From Aliterella atlantica CENA595 (lineage in GTDB: Bacteria > Cyanobacteriota > Cyanobacteriia > Cyanobacteriales > Chroococcidiopsidaceae): 64,000 nt of DNA. Below are positions 40,324 to 50,602 of this stretch, one piece after another; the stretch's first letter is position 1, and each line of letters starts with the position of its first letter. The DNA lies in the NCBI RefSeq assembly GCF_000952155.1, contig NZ_JYON01000004.1, positions 124,001 through 188,000 of the forward strand, given 5' to 3'. Under the pieces are notes generated by a model. The model was not told the origin of the DNA. It worked only from the letters and a program-made list of their open reading frames with translations, and made no database searches. A program made the translations under genes and the position numbers.

Positions 40324-40638
40324 CTATAACACAGTACCACCAGAATTAGACTGTTTTCTACTGGGCTGGGTACAAATTCCATGTATGCCAATAGCAGGTA
40401 TTGTCCCACCTAACAATACTCCTACTCCTTGGGCGAAGCAATTAATTCGATGCCTATTTTCGGCTACTTGGGCAACAAATAGGTCTTGCAGCGTTGGAGA
40501 TGGAGATTTGGCTACCCGATTGTCAGCCTGGAAACTAGCCTCTAGCGCTACCCATTCGGGCATTAGGTAGTAGGTACTAAGGCTAGTGGCAGAAATACCA
40601 GGTAGTACAACTATTAGCAACAATACAAGCGATCGCAT
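40324..40638 (-). CDS. Small membrane protein between sqdB and sqdX
   Basis: This 104-residue protein has a strongly hydrophobic N-terminus (LVLLLIVVLPGISATSLSTYYL), a soluble middle with VALEASFQADNRVAKSP and FVAQVAENRHRINCFAQG, and a second hydrophobic glycine-rich segment GVGVLLGGTIPAIGIHGI. No family is recognised. It starts 19 bp after sqdB and ends 59 bp before sqdX on the same strand, so it should be co-transcribed. A role near sulfolipid synthesis is inference from position. Confidence 0.65.
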   Translation of the reverse strand: MRSLVLLLIVVLPGISATSLSTYYLMPEWVALEASFQADNRVAKSPSPTLQDLFVAQVAENRHRINCFAQGVGVLLGGTIPAIGIHGICTQPSRKQSNSGGTVL

Positions 40639-40657
40639 GGACTTTCACGAAAATTGT

Positions 40658-41821
<1,164 letters not shown>

Positions 41822-42013
41822 TTACTCGCTTGATACTCGCTCAATTTATCAGGTTTGTGACCCCCATAACCTATTTGAATGTACTTCCCTTGCTCAACTT
41901 ATTCATTAAGCTTTGTAACAATATTGCTGTCATAACGTTTTACTGTCTTGACAACAGGCGAAGGGGTGAGTAATCTGATAAACATACCCGGGTACAAAGT
42001 CTGAAAACGTAAT

Positions 42014-42352
42014 ATGCAAGTTAAGCAAAAGGTTACTTTTTATTTATCTCCAGAACTGCATCGCAAACTCAAAATCAGAGCAGCGATTGATTCCGAGCCA
42101 ATGTCAGATTTAGCAGAAAAGGCAATTGTGTTCTACCTAAATCATCCAGAAATGGTTGAAGCAGCAGAATCCGCCGCTCACGGTCGCACTCACCAAGTAC
42201 ACGCTTGCCCTGAATGTGCAACCTCAGTAGTAGTTAAAGATGGCGAAATGGTGGCTCTCAAGAATCAGCCTGGAGTAGTAAGTGAAGAACAGTTGACTGT
42301 AGCTCAAGTAACGCCAGGCGCGGCAGGTCAAGAACAGCTAGTAACCTGTTAA
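42014..42352 (+). CDS. Ribbon-helix-helix-like protein upstream of ycf46
   Basis: This 112-residue protein has an N-terminal RHH/CopG-like segment (VTFYLSPELHRKLKIRAAID then SEPMSDLAEKAIVFYLNHPE). A CPEC pair at about residues 60-63 could bind metal with H53, H57 or the terminal Cys. The C-terminal third is Gln/Val-rich. I believe it corresponds to the small gene before ycf46 in Synechocystis (slr0373-slr0374 arrangement), but I cannot check. A DNA-binding role is inferred from the fold only. Spacing to ycf46 is 78 bp. Confidence 0.75.
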   Translation: MQVKQKVTFYLSPELHRKLKIRAAIDSEPMSDLAEKAIVFYLNHPEMVEAAESAAHGRTHQVHACPECATSVVVKDGEMVALKNQPGVVSEEQLTVAQVTPGAAGQEQLVTC

Positions 42353-42430
42353 CAACTCAAATTTTGGGGCGTAGCTTCAAAAATCCAAACTATTCACTTT
42401 GTTTATTTGGTTCCAAGTAGGTTGACGGTC

Positions 42431-43939
42431 ATGAAAGAAGAGCTAAATATTCTGATTCAAGCTCAATACCCCTTAATCTACCTTGTGACATCTGAGGAAG
42501 AACGGGCAGAGAGTGCGATCGCGACAATTGCCCAAGCAAGACCTCAGAAACGCATTTACCTGTGGACGGTGACACACGGGATAGTAGAGTACGGTCAGCC
42601 CCGCAACGTGACTCAGCACAACACGGTATCGCCGGAAGCAGCGATCGAGTGGGCAATTAGACAGCGAGAACCAGGAATATTTATCTTCAAAGACCTACAT
42701 CCCTTTATTGACTCGCCAGCAACAACGCGATGGCTAAGAGATGCGATCGCTAGTTTCAAAGGGACGCAAAAAACAATCTTGCTCATGTCTCCAGTTCAGC
42801 AAGTCCCTATCGAACTAGAAAAGGAAGTTGTTGTACTTGACTTTGCTTTACCTGACATGACTGAGTTAAATCAAGTTTTGTCCAAGCAATTAGAGCAAAG
42901 CAGAGGGCGGAGAATTACTACTGAAGCTAGAGAAAAGTTACTAAAAGCAGCACTAGGTTTGACGCGAGACGAAGCAGAAAAAGTCTATCGCAAAGCTCAA
43001 GTAACTACAGGCAATCTGACAGAAAGCGAAGTAGATATTGTTTTATCAGAGAAGAAGCAATTAATTAGACGCAACGGCATTTTAGAATATATCGAAGAAG
43101 ACGAAACTATCGAAGCCGTTGGCGGACTAGAAGAACTCAAGCATTGGCTCAAGCAACGCTCTAACGCTTTTACAGAAAGAGCTAGAGAGTACGGGTTGCC
43201 TCAACCAAAAGGAATGTTAATTTTGGGCGTACCTGGTTGCGGTAAGTCGTTAATTGCCAAAACTACCTCTCGCCTGTGGGGTTTGCCCTTATTGCGCCTA
43301 GATATGGGTAGAGTCTATGATGGCTCTATGGTAGGACGCTCGGAAGCTAACCTGCGTAATGCGCTAAAAACCGCTGAATCGATTTCTCCAGCAATCTTAT
43401 TTATCGACGAATTAGATAAAGCATTTGCTGGCGGTACAGGTTCCGCCGACTCTGATGGCGGTACATCTAGCAGAATTTTTGGTTCTTTCCTGACTTGGAT
43501 GCAAGAAAAAACTTCGCCAGTATTTGTAATGGCAACAGCTAACCGAGTTGAAAGGCTGCCAGGAGAGTTTTTACGTAAAGGACGCTTTGACGAACTTTTC
43601 TTTGTCGATTTGCCGACTGCCGACGAACGCAAAGAAATATTTAACATTCACTTAGTCAAGCGCAAGCGGGACGTTACCCGTTTCGACTTAGACCAATTAG
43701 CGAAAGTTGCCGATGGGTTCTCAGGTGCAGAAATTGAGCAAGCATTGATTGCCGCGATGTACGAAGCTTTTGCTCAAGATCGAGAATTCACCCAATTAGA
43801 TATTATTGCTGCCATTAAGTCCACGCTGCCTCTGTCGAAGACCATGACAGAACAAGTAACCGCCTTGAGAGATTGGGCAAGACAGCGTGCTAGACCAGCA
43901 GCAGCCTCCGTAGCTGAATATCAGCGTATGGAGTTTTAA
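42431..43939 (+). CDS. ycf46: Ycf46-like AAA+ ATPase
   Basis: This 502-residue AAA ATPase has an N-terminal region (NILIQAQYPLIYLVTSEEER, residues 5-24) typical of Ycf46, a Walker A GVPGCGKSL near 264-272, Walker B ILFIDELDKAF near 318-328, sensor ATANR and arginine-finger RKGRFDELF. Ycf46 homologues (Slr0374) have been linked to inorganic carbon use and stress responses. ATG at 42431 is chosen because the conserved N-terminus starts there; an earlier in-frame codon is possible. A ycf35 gene follows after a structured 154-bp spacer. Confidence 0.92.
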   Translation: MKEELNILIQAQYPLIYLVTSEEERAESAIATIAQARPQKRIYLWTVTHGIVEYGQPRNVTQHNTVSPEAAIEWAIRQREPGIFIFKDLHPFIDSPATTRWLRDAIASFKGTQKTILLMSPVQQVPIELEKEVVVLDFALPDMTELNQVLSKQLEQSRGRRITTEAREKLLKAALGLTRDEAEKVYRKAQVTTGNLTESEVDIVLSEKKQLIRRNGILEYIEEDETIEAVGGLEELKHWLKQRSNAFTERAREYGLPQPKGMLILGVPGCGKSLIAKTTSRLWGLPLLRLDMGRVYDGSMVGRSEANLRNALKTAESISPAILFIDELDKAFAGGTGSADSDGGTSSRIFGSFLTWMQEKTSPVFVMATANRVERLPGEFLRKGRFDELFFVDLPTADERKEIFNIHLVKRKRDVTRFDLDQLAKVADGFSGAEIEQALIAAMYEAFAQDREFTQLDIIAAIKSTLPLSKTMTEQVTALRDWARQRARPAAASVAEYQRMEF

Positions 43940-43942
43940 AAG

Positions 43943-43969
43943 CTTTCTCCTGCTACCACAGGAGGAAAG
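43943..43969 (+). promoter_or_regulatory. Hairpin directly after ycf46
   Basis: CTTTCTCCTG (43943-43952) pairs with CAGGA-G-GAAAG (43959-43969) with one bulge. There is no T-tract. It and the 44002-44038 hairpin lie in the ycf46-ycf35 spacer and may be processing or attenuation elements. Confidence 0.45.
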
Positions 43970-44001
43970 GCTAGCCTAAGTTGCTAGCAGTTAGACCGAA
44001 T

Positions 44002-44038
44002 AGCCGCGTAGGTTTTCCCACCCTTAAGAAGCGCGGCT
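44002..44038 (+). promoter_or_regulatory. G+C-rich hairpin in the ycf35 leader
   Basis: AGCCGCG (44002-44008) and CGCGGCT (44032-44038) are perfect inverted arms about 55 bp before the ycf35 start. The 23-nt loop contains GGTTTTCCCACCC. It has no T-tract, so it is not a simple terminator. An mRNA leader structure is likely. Confidence 0.45.
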
Positions 44039-44093
44039 GCACTTAGCCCAAACTGTTGTCGTTTTAATTCAAATTTCCCAGGAGGAAACCCAA

Positions 44094-44447
44094 ATGTCCC
44101 ATTTTAGCACCCTACGCACCAAGATCACTGATGCCGAAATCCTCAAGGCTTCTTTACGCGACTTGGGTATTAACACGAAGACTGAAGCTGACGTTCGCGG
44201 TTACAACGGTCAAAGAGTTCGTGCAGACTTAGTTGCAGTATTAGAAGGCGAATACGATTTAGGTTGGTCGCGCAATAGTGATGGTTCTTTTGACCTAATT
44301 GCTGACCTCTGGGGCGTAGCTAAGAAGCACAATCAAACTGAGTTAATCAACTCAATTAACCAAAAGTATGCTGTAAACAAGACTCTATCAGAAGTCAAGC
44401 AGCGTGGTTTGCAAAACGCCAATGTCAAATTGGTTGTGCAAAAGTAA
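44094..44447 (+). CDS. ycf35: Ycf35 / DUF1257 protein
   Basis: This 117-residue soluble protein reads MSHFSTLRTKITDAEILKAS, then LGINTKTEADVRGYNGQRVR, GEYDLGWSRNSDGSFDLIADLWG and LINSINQKYAVNK. This is the DUF1257/Ycf35 family found in cyanobacteria and some plastids, with no established function. AGGAGGAAA lies before the ATG, a strong ribosome site. Position after ycf46 suggests a shared stress or carbon-related role. A strong terminator follows. Confidence 0.9.
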   Translation: MSHFSTLRTKITDAEILKASLRDLGINTKTEADVRGYNGQRVRADLVAVLEGEYDLGWSRNSDGSFDLIADLWGVAKKHNQTELINSINQKYAVNKTLSEVKQRGLQNANVKLVVQK

Positions 44448-44792
44448 TTTAACTTTTTGCGCGTTCCCAAAAATGAAAGGGTTAACCTAGTTAAGTCAGG
44501 TTAACCCTTTTTCTCGTGTTGATTTGGATAGGGGTTATGCTGAGGAGATGGAAAAACGAACCACGTTCGCGAAGCGTTTAGGACGCGAAGGAATGAAAGT
44601 TTGAGATAGGGCTAAAAATTGGTAATTTTATTCCTTGTCCCCCTTGCCAAACCTTGTCTCCCATCTCTAAAAATCACGGACTTATGCAAAAGGTCTATCG
44701 TTTCTAGGTTCCTGCTGGGGATACACCCATTTATCTCGACTTACTGGCAAAATTGAACGCGGAAATGGTTTATTGGGGTTGGAAGCGATCGC
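44448..44792. other. 345-bp convergent intergenic region
   Basis: It holds the ycf35 terminator (44476-44512), then the near-palindrome ACGTTCGCGAAGCGT at about 44563-44577 that looks like part of a dispersed repeat. A HIP1 site stands before the end of the giant kinase gene. No gene is evident. Confidence 0.5.
44476..44512 (+). terminator. Strong intrinsic terminator of ycf35
   Basis: AAAGGGTTAACCT (44476-44488) and AGGTTAACCCTTT (44498-44510) are perfect 13-bp arms with a 9-nt loop, followed by T residues. It is the longest perfect terminator stem among those with a T-tract here. Confidence 0.9.
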
Positions 44793-47700
44793 TTATTTTT
44801 CCTTGAGGATGTAACCTCGCAGTAAGTTTTTGGTAATTATGCGGTTTCTTCCTCGCTGCTTGACTTCGTACAGCGCTTTATCTGCAACAGCAAACAAGAC
44901 TTCAGGCGAATATTCTGGAGTGGGAATTGTAATAGCTACGCCTATACTTAGGGTGACGTACTGACTCACAGCAGATTGAGGATGATTAATTTCGGCTTGT
45001 TGCAACTCTTGTGCTATGGCTTGAGCTACTGTAACTGCTCCTTGTTCGTCAGTATTTGGCAAAATGACGACAAATTCCTCGCCACCGTAACGAGCGACTA
45101 AATCGGCGGGACGTTTGACGGCGCGGCTAATTGCACCAGCAACACAACGCAGACACTCATCTCCAGCTTGATGTCCGAGAGCATCGTTGTAGCGTTTGAA
45201 GTAGTCAACATCGCACACAATTAAAGAAAGTGGGGAATTTTCTCGCGCTAGCCTTTGCCATTCTGCTGATAGGTATTCGTCAAAATATCGACGGTTAGCA
45301 ATTTGAGTCAAACCGTCTACAGTAGCAAGGCGTTGTAATTCTCGATTGGCTTGTTGAACTGCAACTTCCGCTTGTTTGCGTTCGGTGACGTTGCGGAATG
45401 TTACGACAAAGCCATCGTCTAGTTTGACAGCAACAATCTGAAACCAACCTTCAACACCTTCATGCTCGTAATATAGTTCTCGTTCTTGAAGTTGGTTAGT
45501 TTCTACTACTTGAACGTATAAATCGAATAAGCCTTCGTGACGATTTCCTGGCATTTCTGCTAGCAAACGCTTACCAATTAGGGAATGGCGATCGCGTCTT
45601 GTTATTGCTTCTGCTGTAGAATTGATTAACAACCACTCAAAATCAATAATCTTTCCCCGCTCGTCTCTAACTGATTTAAAAGCCATTACACCATCGATTG
45701 AACTATTCAATACTCCAGATAACAACGATTGTGAAAGCTGTAGTTCTTGAGTACGCTGAGATACTTTGATTTCTAGTTCCCGTGAATATTTTTCTTGTTT
45801 GGCGTACAACTGAGCGTTTTCTATAGAAATTGCAGCTTGCGAACATAATAAGTTTAAAACTGATATCCTTGCTGGTGTAAAGGCTCCTTTTGTCAAGTTA
45901 TTTTCTAGGTATAAAATGCCTCGCAAACTTCCTTGCGACTGGATAGGAATGCATAATACCGAAAGAGGTTGATTTTGAACAATGTGCAGATCCTCACTAA
46001 AAATTCCTTCAGTAGTAGCATCATCTAATACCACATTTTCTAAAGTTCTAGATACATAATTAACGATTGATTGTGGCAAGCGATCGCTACTATCTATAGG
46101 TAAAGCTTGGCTGACTATGATGCGATTATCTGTTGACACTGAAGCTTCTACTAATAAACTATGCTCGTTTTTCAATATTAGTAATCCCGAACGCGCTCCA
46201 GCATTTTCAACTGCAATTTTAATTAGTTTAATTAAAATTAGTTCTAAAGAAATTTCGCTACTAATTGCTTGAGAAGCTTTAATTACTGTGGCTAAGTCTA
46301 AAGCTTCTGATGTTGTATTGTTAGAAGTGCTTTTATTTGACGTTTTTGCTAGTTTTTCTGAAGATCCCAGCACTCTAGAGAAAAATTGGGGATAGCTTTT
46401 TTCTAAGTCTTGCACTTTAGCACTTGCACCCCAACGCAAGTAATAATAATGAGCCTCTTGGATATAAGCTTTGGCGATCGCTTCTTTTTTATACTCTAAA
46501 TAAAATTTGCCTGCAAGTTCGTTGGCGATTGCTGCTTCATTAATATATTTATGCGTTTTGGCTAAATCTATAGCACGATCGTAATATTCGCTTGCTTGTT
46601 CAATTTTGCCTTTAAGTTTATACAATTGTGCTTCTACCAAATAAAATTTATGCAAGTAATTCATTGGCGCAGTTTGCGACCAGTTTTGCATTTGCTTTTG
46701 GTTAGTTGCTACTTGTTTTAAAGTACGTTTTTGAGCAACTTTGTCTAAGCGATCGCATACTGCAAGTTCCGCTAATGAGTTATAAAAACAAAAGAAAGTT
46801 ACAAATAGAGAACCAGCAACTCCATCTAAATATTGCTCTGCTAACACAGCATTTTCAATTGCTAAATCGTACTTGCCAAATATATAACAAAGAATAAGTT
46901 TATTGAAATGCAAGTAAAATAGTGCAGTGCGATCGCCTACTTGTTCGTGATGCGATCGCATTTTTTCTTCATTATAGATAGCACCGTTGAGTTGAGAGAG
47001 ATCGCTATTACCGCCGAGCAAGTTAGTTATAGCTTGTCTAAATATTTTGTTTTGCTGCAAAGATGTTTCTTGTCCTAGCTTATGTAATATTTGGCTGTAC
47101 TTAGTTATTTCTTTCTCTAACTTTATTAAGTTTTGCCCAATCATATAAGCAAAAAAAGTATAGCCATTTGTCGCATGAGCAGCAAATTCTATATCTCCTA
47201 TTTCTAAGCTAGTTTGATAAACTTGCAAAGAAGGTTTTAAAGTTCGGCTGATATGCTCGTACCAATAACTAATAAAAGTATTAAATATAAATTCAGTTCG
47301 AGATTTTAACTCTTTAGCATCTACTTTCGTTAATAAGTTTAAAGCAATTTGACCAAATTTATAGCCAGCTTGAGTATTTTTCAAAATCCCACTTAATATC
47401 AATCCATAATTAACATAAGAATAAGGAGAAACGGAGTCATTGCCATACTTTAAAGATAGCTCTACCTGTTTAAAAATAATTAGCAAGTAAAGTTGAGGAG
47501 CAGTTAAATAAGCTGCAATTCCAACGCTCGCCATAATTCGCATTCCTGCTATTTTATCGGGATCTTTCATCAGCGATCGCTCAATTAAATCTTGGCGACG
47601 TTTTCCTAATAAAGCTATTTTGGTTTTTAATAAACTCAAAGCTATATCTAACTTTCGCGGCGATTCTACTAGCTTTACTCCTAATAGAGGTAATACTGTT

Positions 47701-50300
47701 AATGCTGTATCTACTGCTTCCTTGAGTTTGTTTTGAGTCTTATAAGCTTGAATTTTAATTTCGTAAGCTCTGATTTTATCTTGTAGAGTTTGCGCTCGCT
47801 GCATAACTACAGAAATTAAACTTTCCATTTGCTCGAATTCCGTACACAGATAAGCTGCTTCCGCTGCTTCTAAATTCAAATCTAGCGATAGTTTATATTG
47901 GTTCCAATTATTGCCTAATAGTTCTATTCCAGTATTGAAGTAATTAAGTGCTAGATTATACGCTACTGTTGCTTTAGCTTTCCTACCTGCAACCAAATTT
48001 AAGGTAGCTAGATCAATTTTTTCTGACTTATTAATTACATTGCTGCCTATTACTAAGTGATTAACAATATCAAATATTTTCTTTTCTCTATCTGAAATAT
48101 GCGTATTTTGGAGCAATAAGTTTCCTATTTGCCAATGAATTAATGGCTTGTTTGATTTAGCAATTAAAGAATATGCTGCTTGTTGAATTCTATCGTGGGC
48201 AAACTTATAATTGCACTCGCAATTAGCTGGCGCTAAACCTAATGTGTCTACACTAATTGTTTTATAATTGTCAGCTAGAGGTATAATTAAACCAAGTGCG
48301 ATCGCTTCGTATAAAAGATCGGCAGTTTCTAAGACTGACTTTTCTGCAACCATAGCTAGCGTTTGCAGTTCAAATATATTACCAATCGCCGCAGCTATCT
48401 GTAGCATTTTTTGGGCTGAAACTGGTAACTTTTTAATTTTAATTACCATTAGTTCTACTACATTATCGGTAATATGCTGCGCTCTAATTTTGTCAATATC
48501 CCATTGCCATTTACCTTGCTGATAGTCAAAATATAGTAGCTTTTCTATGTAAAGCGATCGCAAAAACTCATTGACAAAAAACGGATTGCATTGAGTTTTT
48601 GCAGTTACAAGTTCGGTAAGCGCCCAGGAGTTTCCTGCGTTACATTTCAGCGTATCGGCTATTAACTGATTTACATCCTCTAACTGCAAAGGAGTAAGCT
48701 CTATATCAGTTATATTCACTTCTTTCCGTATAATTTCGTCAAGTGTTAATGTTAGAGAATGAGTATTATTTACCTCGTTAGAACGATACGCTCCAATTAG
48801 TAATAGTTGCTGGAAGTCTTCTGATATAACTAATAGTTCGATCAGTTTCAATGAGGCTGTATCTGCCCATTGTAAGTCGTCTAAAAACAAAACTAATGGC
48901 TGCTCTGATGTAAATAAAGAAATAAATTCTTTAAAAACTAAGTTAAAGCGATTTTTTGACTCTAAAGGTGGTAATTCACTCGCTGCTTTCTGTTTACCTA
49001 TGATTTTTTCTAATTCAGGAATTACATCAATAATAACTTGAGCGTTATTACCTAAAATAGCAGTTATTTTTAGTTGCCATTGCTGAAGTTGAGCTTCATT
49101 TTCCGTCAGTAATTGTCGCACTAGATTAGAAAAAGCATTAACTATCGCACTATAAGGAATGTTGCGCTGATACCGATCGAACTTGCCAGAAATAAAATAT
49201 CCTTTTTGCTTAGTAATTGGTTTGTATAAAACTTGAACTAAAGTAGTTTTCCCACTACCAGAGTAACCTGATAGTAAAACTATTTCACCTTTTCTAGCTG
49301 ATAGATTACTCAAATTTTGTAGCTGCTTATTTGATGCATTTGTAGATAGTCTCTCAAAAGCTGCTATTAATGCTCGAACTTCCTGCTTTCTACCATAGAG
49401 TTTTTGAGAAATTTGAAACTTATCTGATATATCAGATGTACAAAGCAGGAATTCATCGATAGTACCCTTAGTCTCTAATTGCTCTAAACATCTTTCTAAA
49501 TCTGTTTTTATTCCCCTAGCACTTTGATATCTATCTTCTGCTGTTTTTGCTAACAATCTCATAACAATAGCCGAAATAGCTAAAGGAATTGTTTGAGTAA
49601 ATTTGTGTGGAGGTACTGGCGTAAGTGCTATATGACAATGCACTAATTCCATTACATCTTGAGACACAAATGGCAAAGAATTAGTAAGTAGTTCGTAAAA
49701 AGTTGCTCCTAGCGAATAAAAATCAGTACGATAATCTAAAGAACGGTTCATCCTGCCAGTTTGTTCTGGCGATATATAAGCTAAAGTTCCTTCTAAAACA
49801 TGAGGGTTTTTGATACTGGTGTTTTCGGAAGCTAAAGAAGTAGCAATACCAAAATCAATTATTTTAAGTTCTTTTGTGGTTGGGTTAAAAACAATATTAG
49901 CTGGATTAATATCTTTATGGATAACGTTTGCAGCATGAATTTGTTCTAAAACTTTGGTAATTTTTATAGCAATTTCTAGAAATTGTTTTAAGGTTAGAGA
50001 TTGTCTATTTATAATTAAGTTTAAAGATTCGCCGCCAAAGTCTTCAAACACAATTACTAAAGTATTGTCAAACTTCTCTAAACTATAAGCTTGAATAACG
50101 CCAGGAAATTGTAAAGCACTAGCAATCTCATATTCCTGTTTGTACCTAGCAAGTTCCTGTGGTAAAGGATAGTCGAGTTTTAAAACTTTGAGAATAACTG
50201 CTCGATTATCTTGCTCTCGGATACCGCGATAAACAAGGGAATTATCGCTTTCATAAATTTGGGCTTTAACTGCGATTCCCGAAATTGCAATCGTATTCAT
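44793..50300 (-). CDS. Giant Ser/Thr kinase-ATPase-GAF-PAS-GGDEF signalling protein
   Basis: This 1835-residue protein joins several modules. The N-terminal kinase (about 1-270) has K38, HKD at 128-130 and DFG at 149-151, so it looks active. An AAA/STAND-type ATPase follows, with Walker A GYSGSGKT at 345-352 and Walker B LFLDDLQWAD. About 700 helical residues resembling TPR come next. A GAF domain is near 1370-1510, a PAS domain near 1545-1655, and the C-terminal GGDEF domain has GGEEF at 1739-1743 with the inhibitory RPAD I-site at 1730-1733. An active GGEEF site predicts c-di-GMP synthesis. Inputs and kinase targets are unknown. No membrane segment is seen. Confidence 0.93.
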   Translation of the reverse strand: MNTIAISGIAVKAQIYESDNSLVYRGIREQDNRAVILKVLKLDYPLPQELARYKQEYEIASALQFPGVIQAYSLEKFDNTLVIVFEDFGGESLNLIINRQSLTLKQFLEIAIKITKVLEQIHAANVIHKDINPANIVFNPTTKELKIIDFGIATSLASENTSIKNPHVLEGTLAYISPEQTGRMNRSLDYRTDFYSLGATFYELLTNSLPFVSQDVMELVHCHIALTPVPPHKFTQTIPLAISAIVMRLLAKTAEDRYQSARGIKTDLERCLEQLETKGTIDEFLLCTSDISDKFQISQKLYGRKQEVRALIAAFERLSTNASNKQLQNLSNLSARKGEIVLLSGYSGSGKTTLVQVLYKPITKQKGYFISGKFDRYQRNIPYSAIVNAFSNLVRQLLTENEAQLQQWQLKITAILGNNAQVIIDVIPELEKIIGKQKAASELPPLESKNRFNLVFKEFISLFTSEQPLVLFLDDLQWADTASLKLIELLVISEDFQQLLLIGAYRSNEVNNTHSLTLTLDEIIRKEVNITDIELTPLQLEDVNQLIADTLKCNAGNSWALTELVTAKTQCNPFFVNEFLRSLYIEKLLYFDYQQGKWQWDIDKIRAQHITDNVVELMVIKIKKLPVSAQKMLQIAAAIGNIFELQTLAMVAEKSVLETADLLYEAIALGLIIPLADNYKTISVDTLGLAPANCECNYKFAHDRIQQAAYSLIAKSNKPLIHWQIGNLLLQNTHISDREKKIFDIVNHLVIGSNVINKSEKIDLATLNLVAGRKAKATVAYNLALNYFNTGIELLGNNWNQYKLSLDLNLEAAEAAYLCTEFEQMESLISVVMQRAQTLQDKIRAYEIKIQAYKTQNKLKEAVDTALTVLPLLGVKLVESPRKLDIALSLLKTKIALLGKRRQDLIERSLMKDPDKIAGMRIMASVGIAAYLTAPQLYLLIIFKQVELSLKYGNDSVSPYSYVNYGLILSGILKNTQAGYKFGQIALNLLTKVDAKELKSRTEFIFNTFISYWYEHISRTLKPSLQVYQTSLEIGDIEFAAHATNGYTFFAYMIGQNLIKLEKEITKYSQILHKLGQETSLQQNKIFRQAITNLLGGNSDLSQLNGAIYNEEKMRSHHEQVGDRTALFYLHFNKLILCYIFGKYDLAIENAVLAEQYLDGVAGSLFVTFFCFYNSLAELAVCDRLDKVAQKRTLKQVATNQKQMQNWSQTAPMNYLHKFYLVEAQLYKLKGKIEQASEYYDRAIDLAKTHKYINEAAIANELAGKFYLEYKKEAIAKAYIQEAHYYYLRWGASAKVQDLEKSYPQFFSRVLGSSEKLAKTSNKSTSNNTTSEALDLATVIKASQAISSEISLELILIKLIKIAVENAGARSGLLILKNEHSLLVEASVSTDNRIIVSQALPIDSSDRLPQSIVNYVSRTLENVVLDDATTEGIFSEDLHIVQNQPLSVLCIPIQSQGSLRGILYLENNLTKGAFTPARISVLNLLCSQAAISIENAQLYAKQEKYSRELEIKVSQRTQELQLSQSLLSGVLNSSIDGVMAFKSVRDERGKIIDFEWLLINSTAEAITRRDRHSLIGKRLLAEMPGNRHEGLFDLYVQVVETNQLQERELYYEHEGVEGWFQIVAVKLDDGFVVTFRNVTERKQAEVAVQQANRELQRLATVDGLTQIANRRYFDEYLSAEWQRLARENSPLSLIVCDVDYFKRYNDALGHQAGDECLRCVAGAISRAVKRPADLVARYGGEEFVVILPNTDEQGAVTVAQAIAQELQQAEINHPQSAVSQYVTLSIGVAITIPTPEYSPEVLFAVADKALYEVKQRGRNRIITKNLLRGYILKEK

Positions 50301-50602
50301 AATCAGTTAAAGCTATATAAATGTACATATAGCATTTTTGCTTCTGAAGACAGATGCTAATAAATAATATTTAAATATAGCAAATTTGTTGCTACCTGTA
50401 AGTAGCGATCGCTTAATACAATCTAGGCAGTTTATACATGAAAATACTTAAATTTTTCAAGAGTTACATAGTCATTATTTGCTATCAACAGTAAATATAC
50501 GTAAGTTTTAGCTTAATAAAACGTTTGCCATAAAAAAACAGCAGACATAGATTAGCTTCTACCTGCTGTTAGCAATAGTTATAAATTTCTAAGCAGAACG
50601 CT
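50301..50602. other. 302-bp intergenic region between asnS and the kinase gene
   Basis: It holds the asnS terminator (50532-50570) and then A+T-rich DNA with one HIP1 site near 50405 that should contain the promoter of the downstream kinase gene. No further gene or RNA is seen. Confidence 0.5.
50532..50570 (-). terminator. Intrinsic terminator of asnS
   Basis: On the minus strand, AACAGCAG (complement of 50563-50570) pairs with CTGCTGTT (complement of 50537-50544), followed directly by five further Ts from 50536 to 50532. This is a clear stem plus U-tract just after asnS. Confidence 0.85.
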
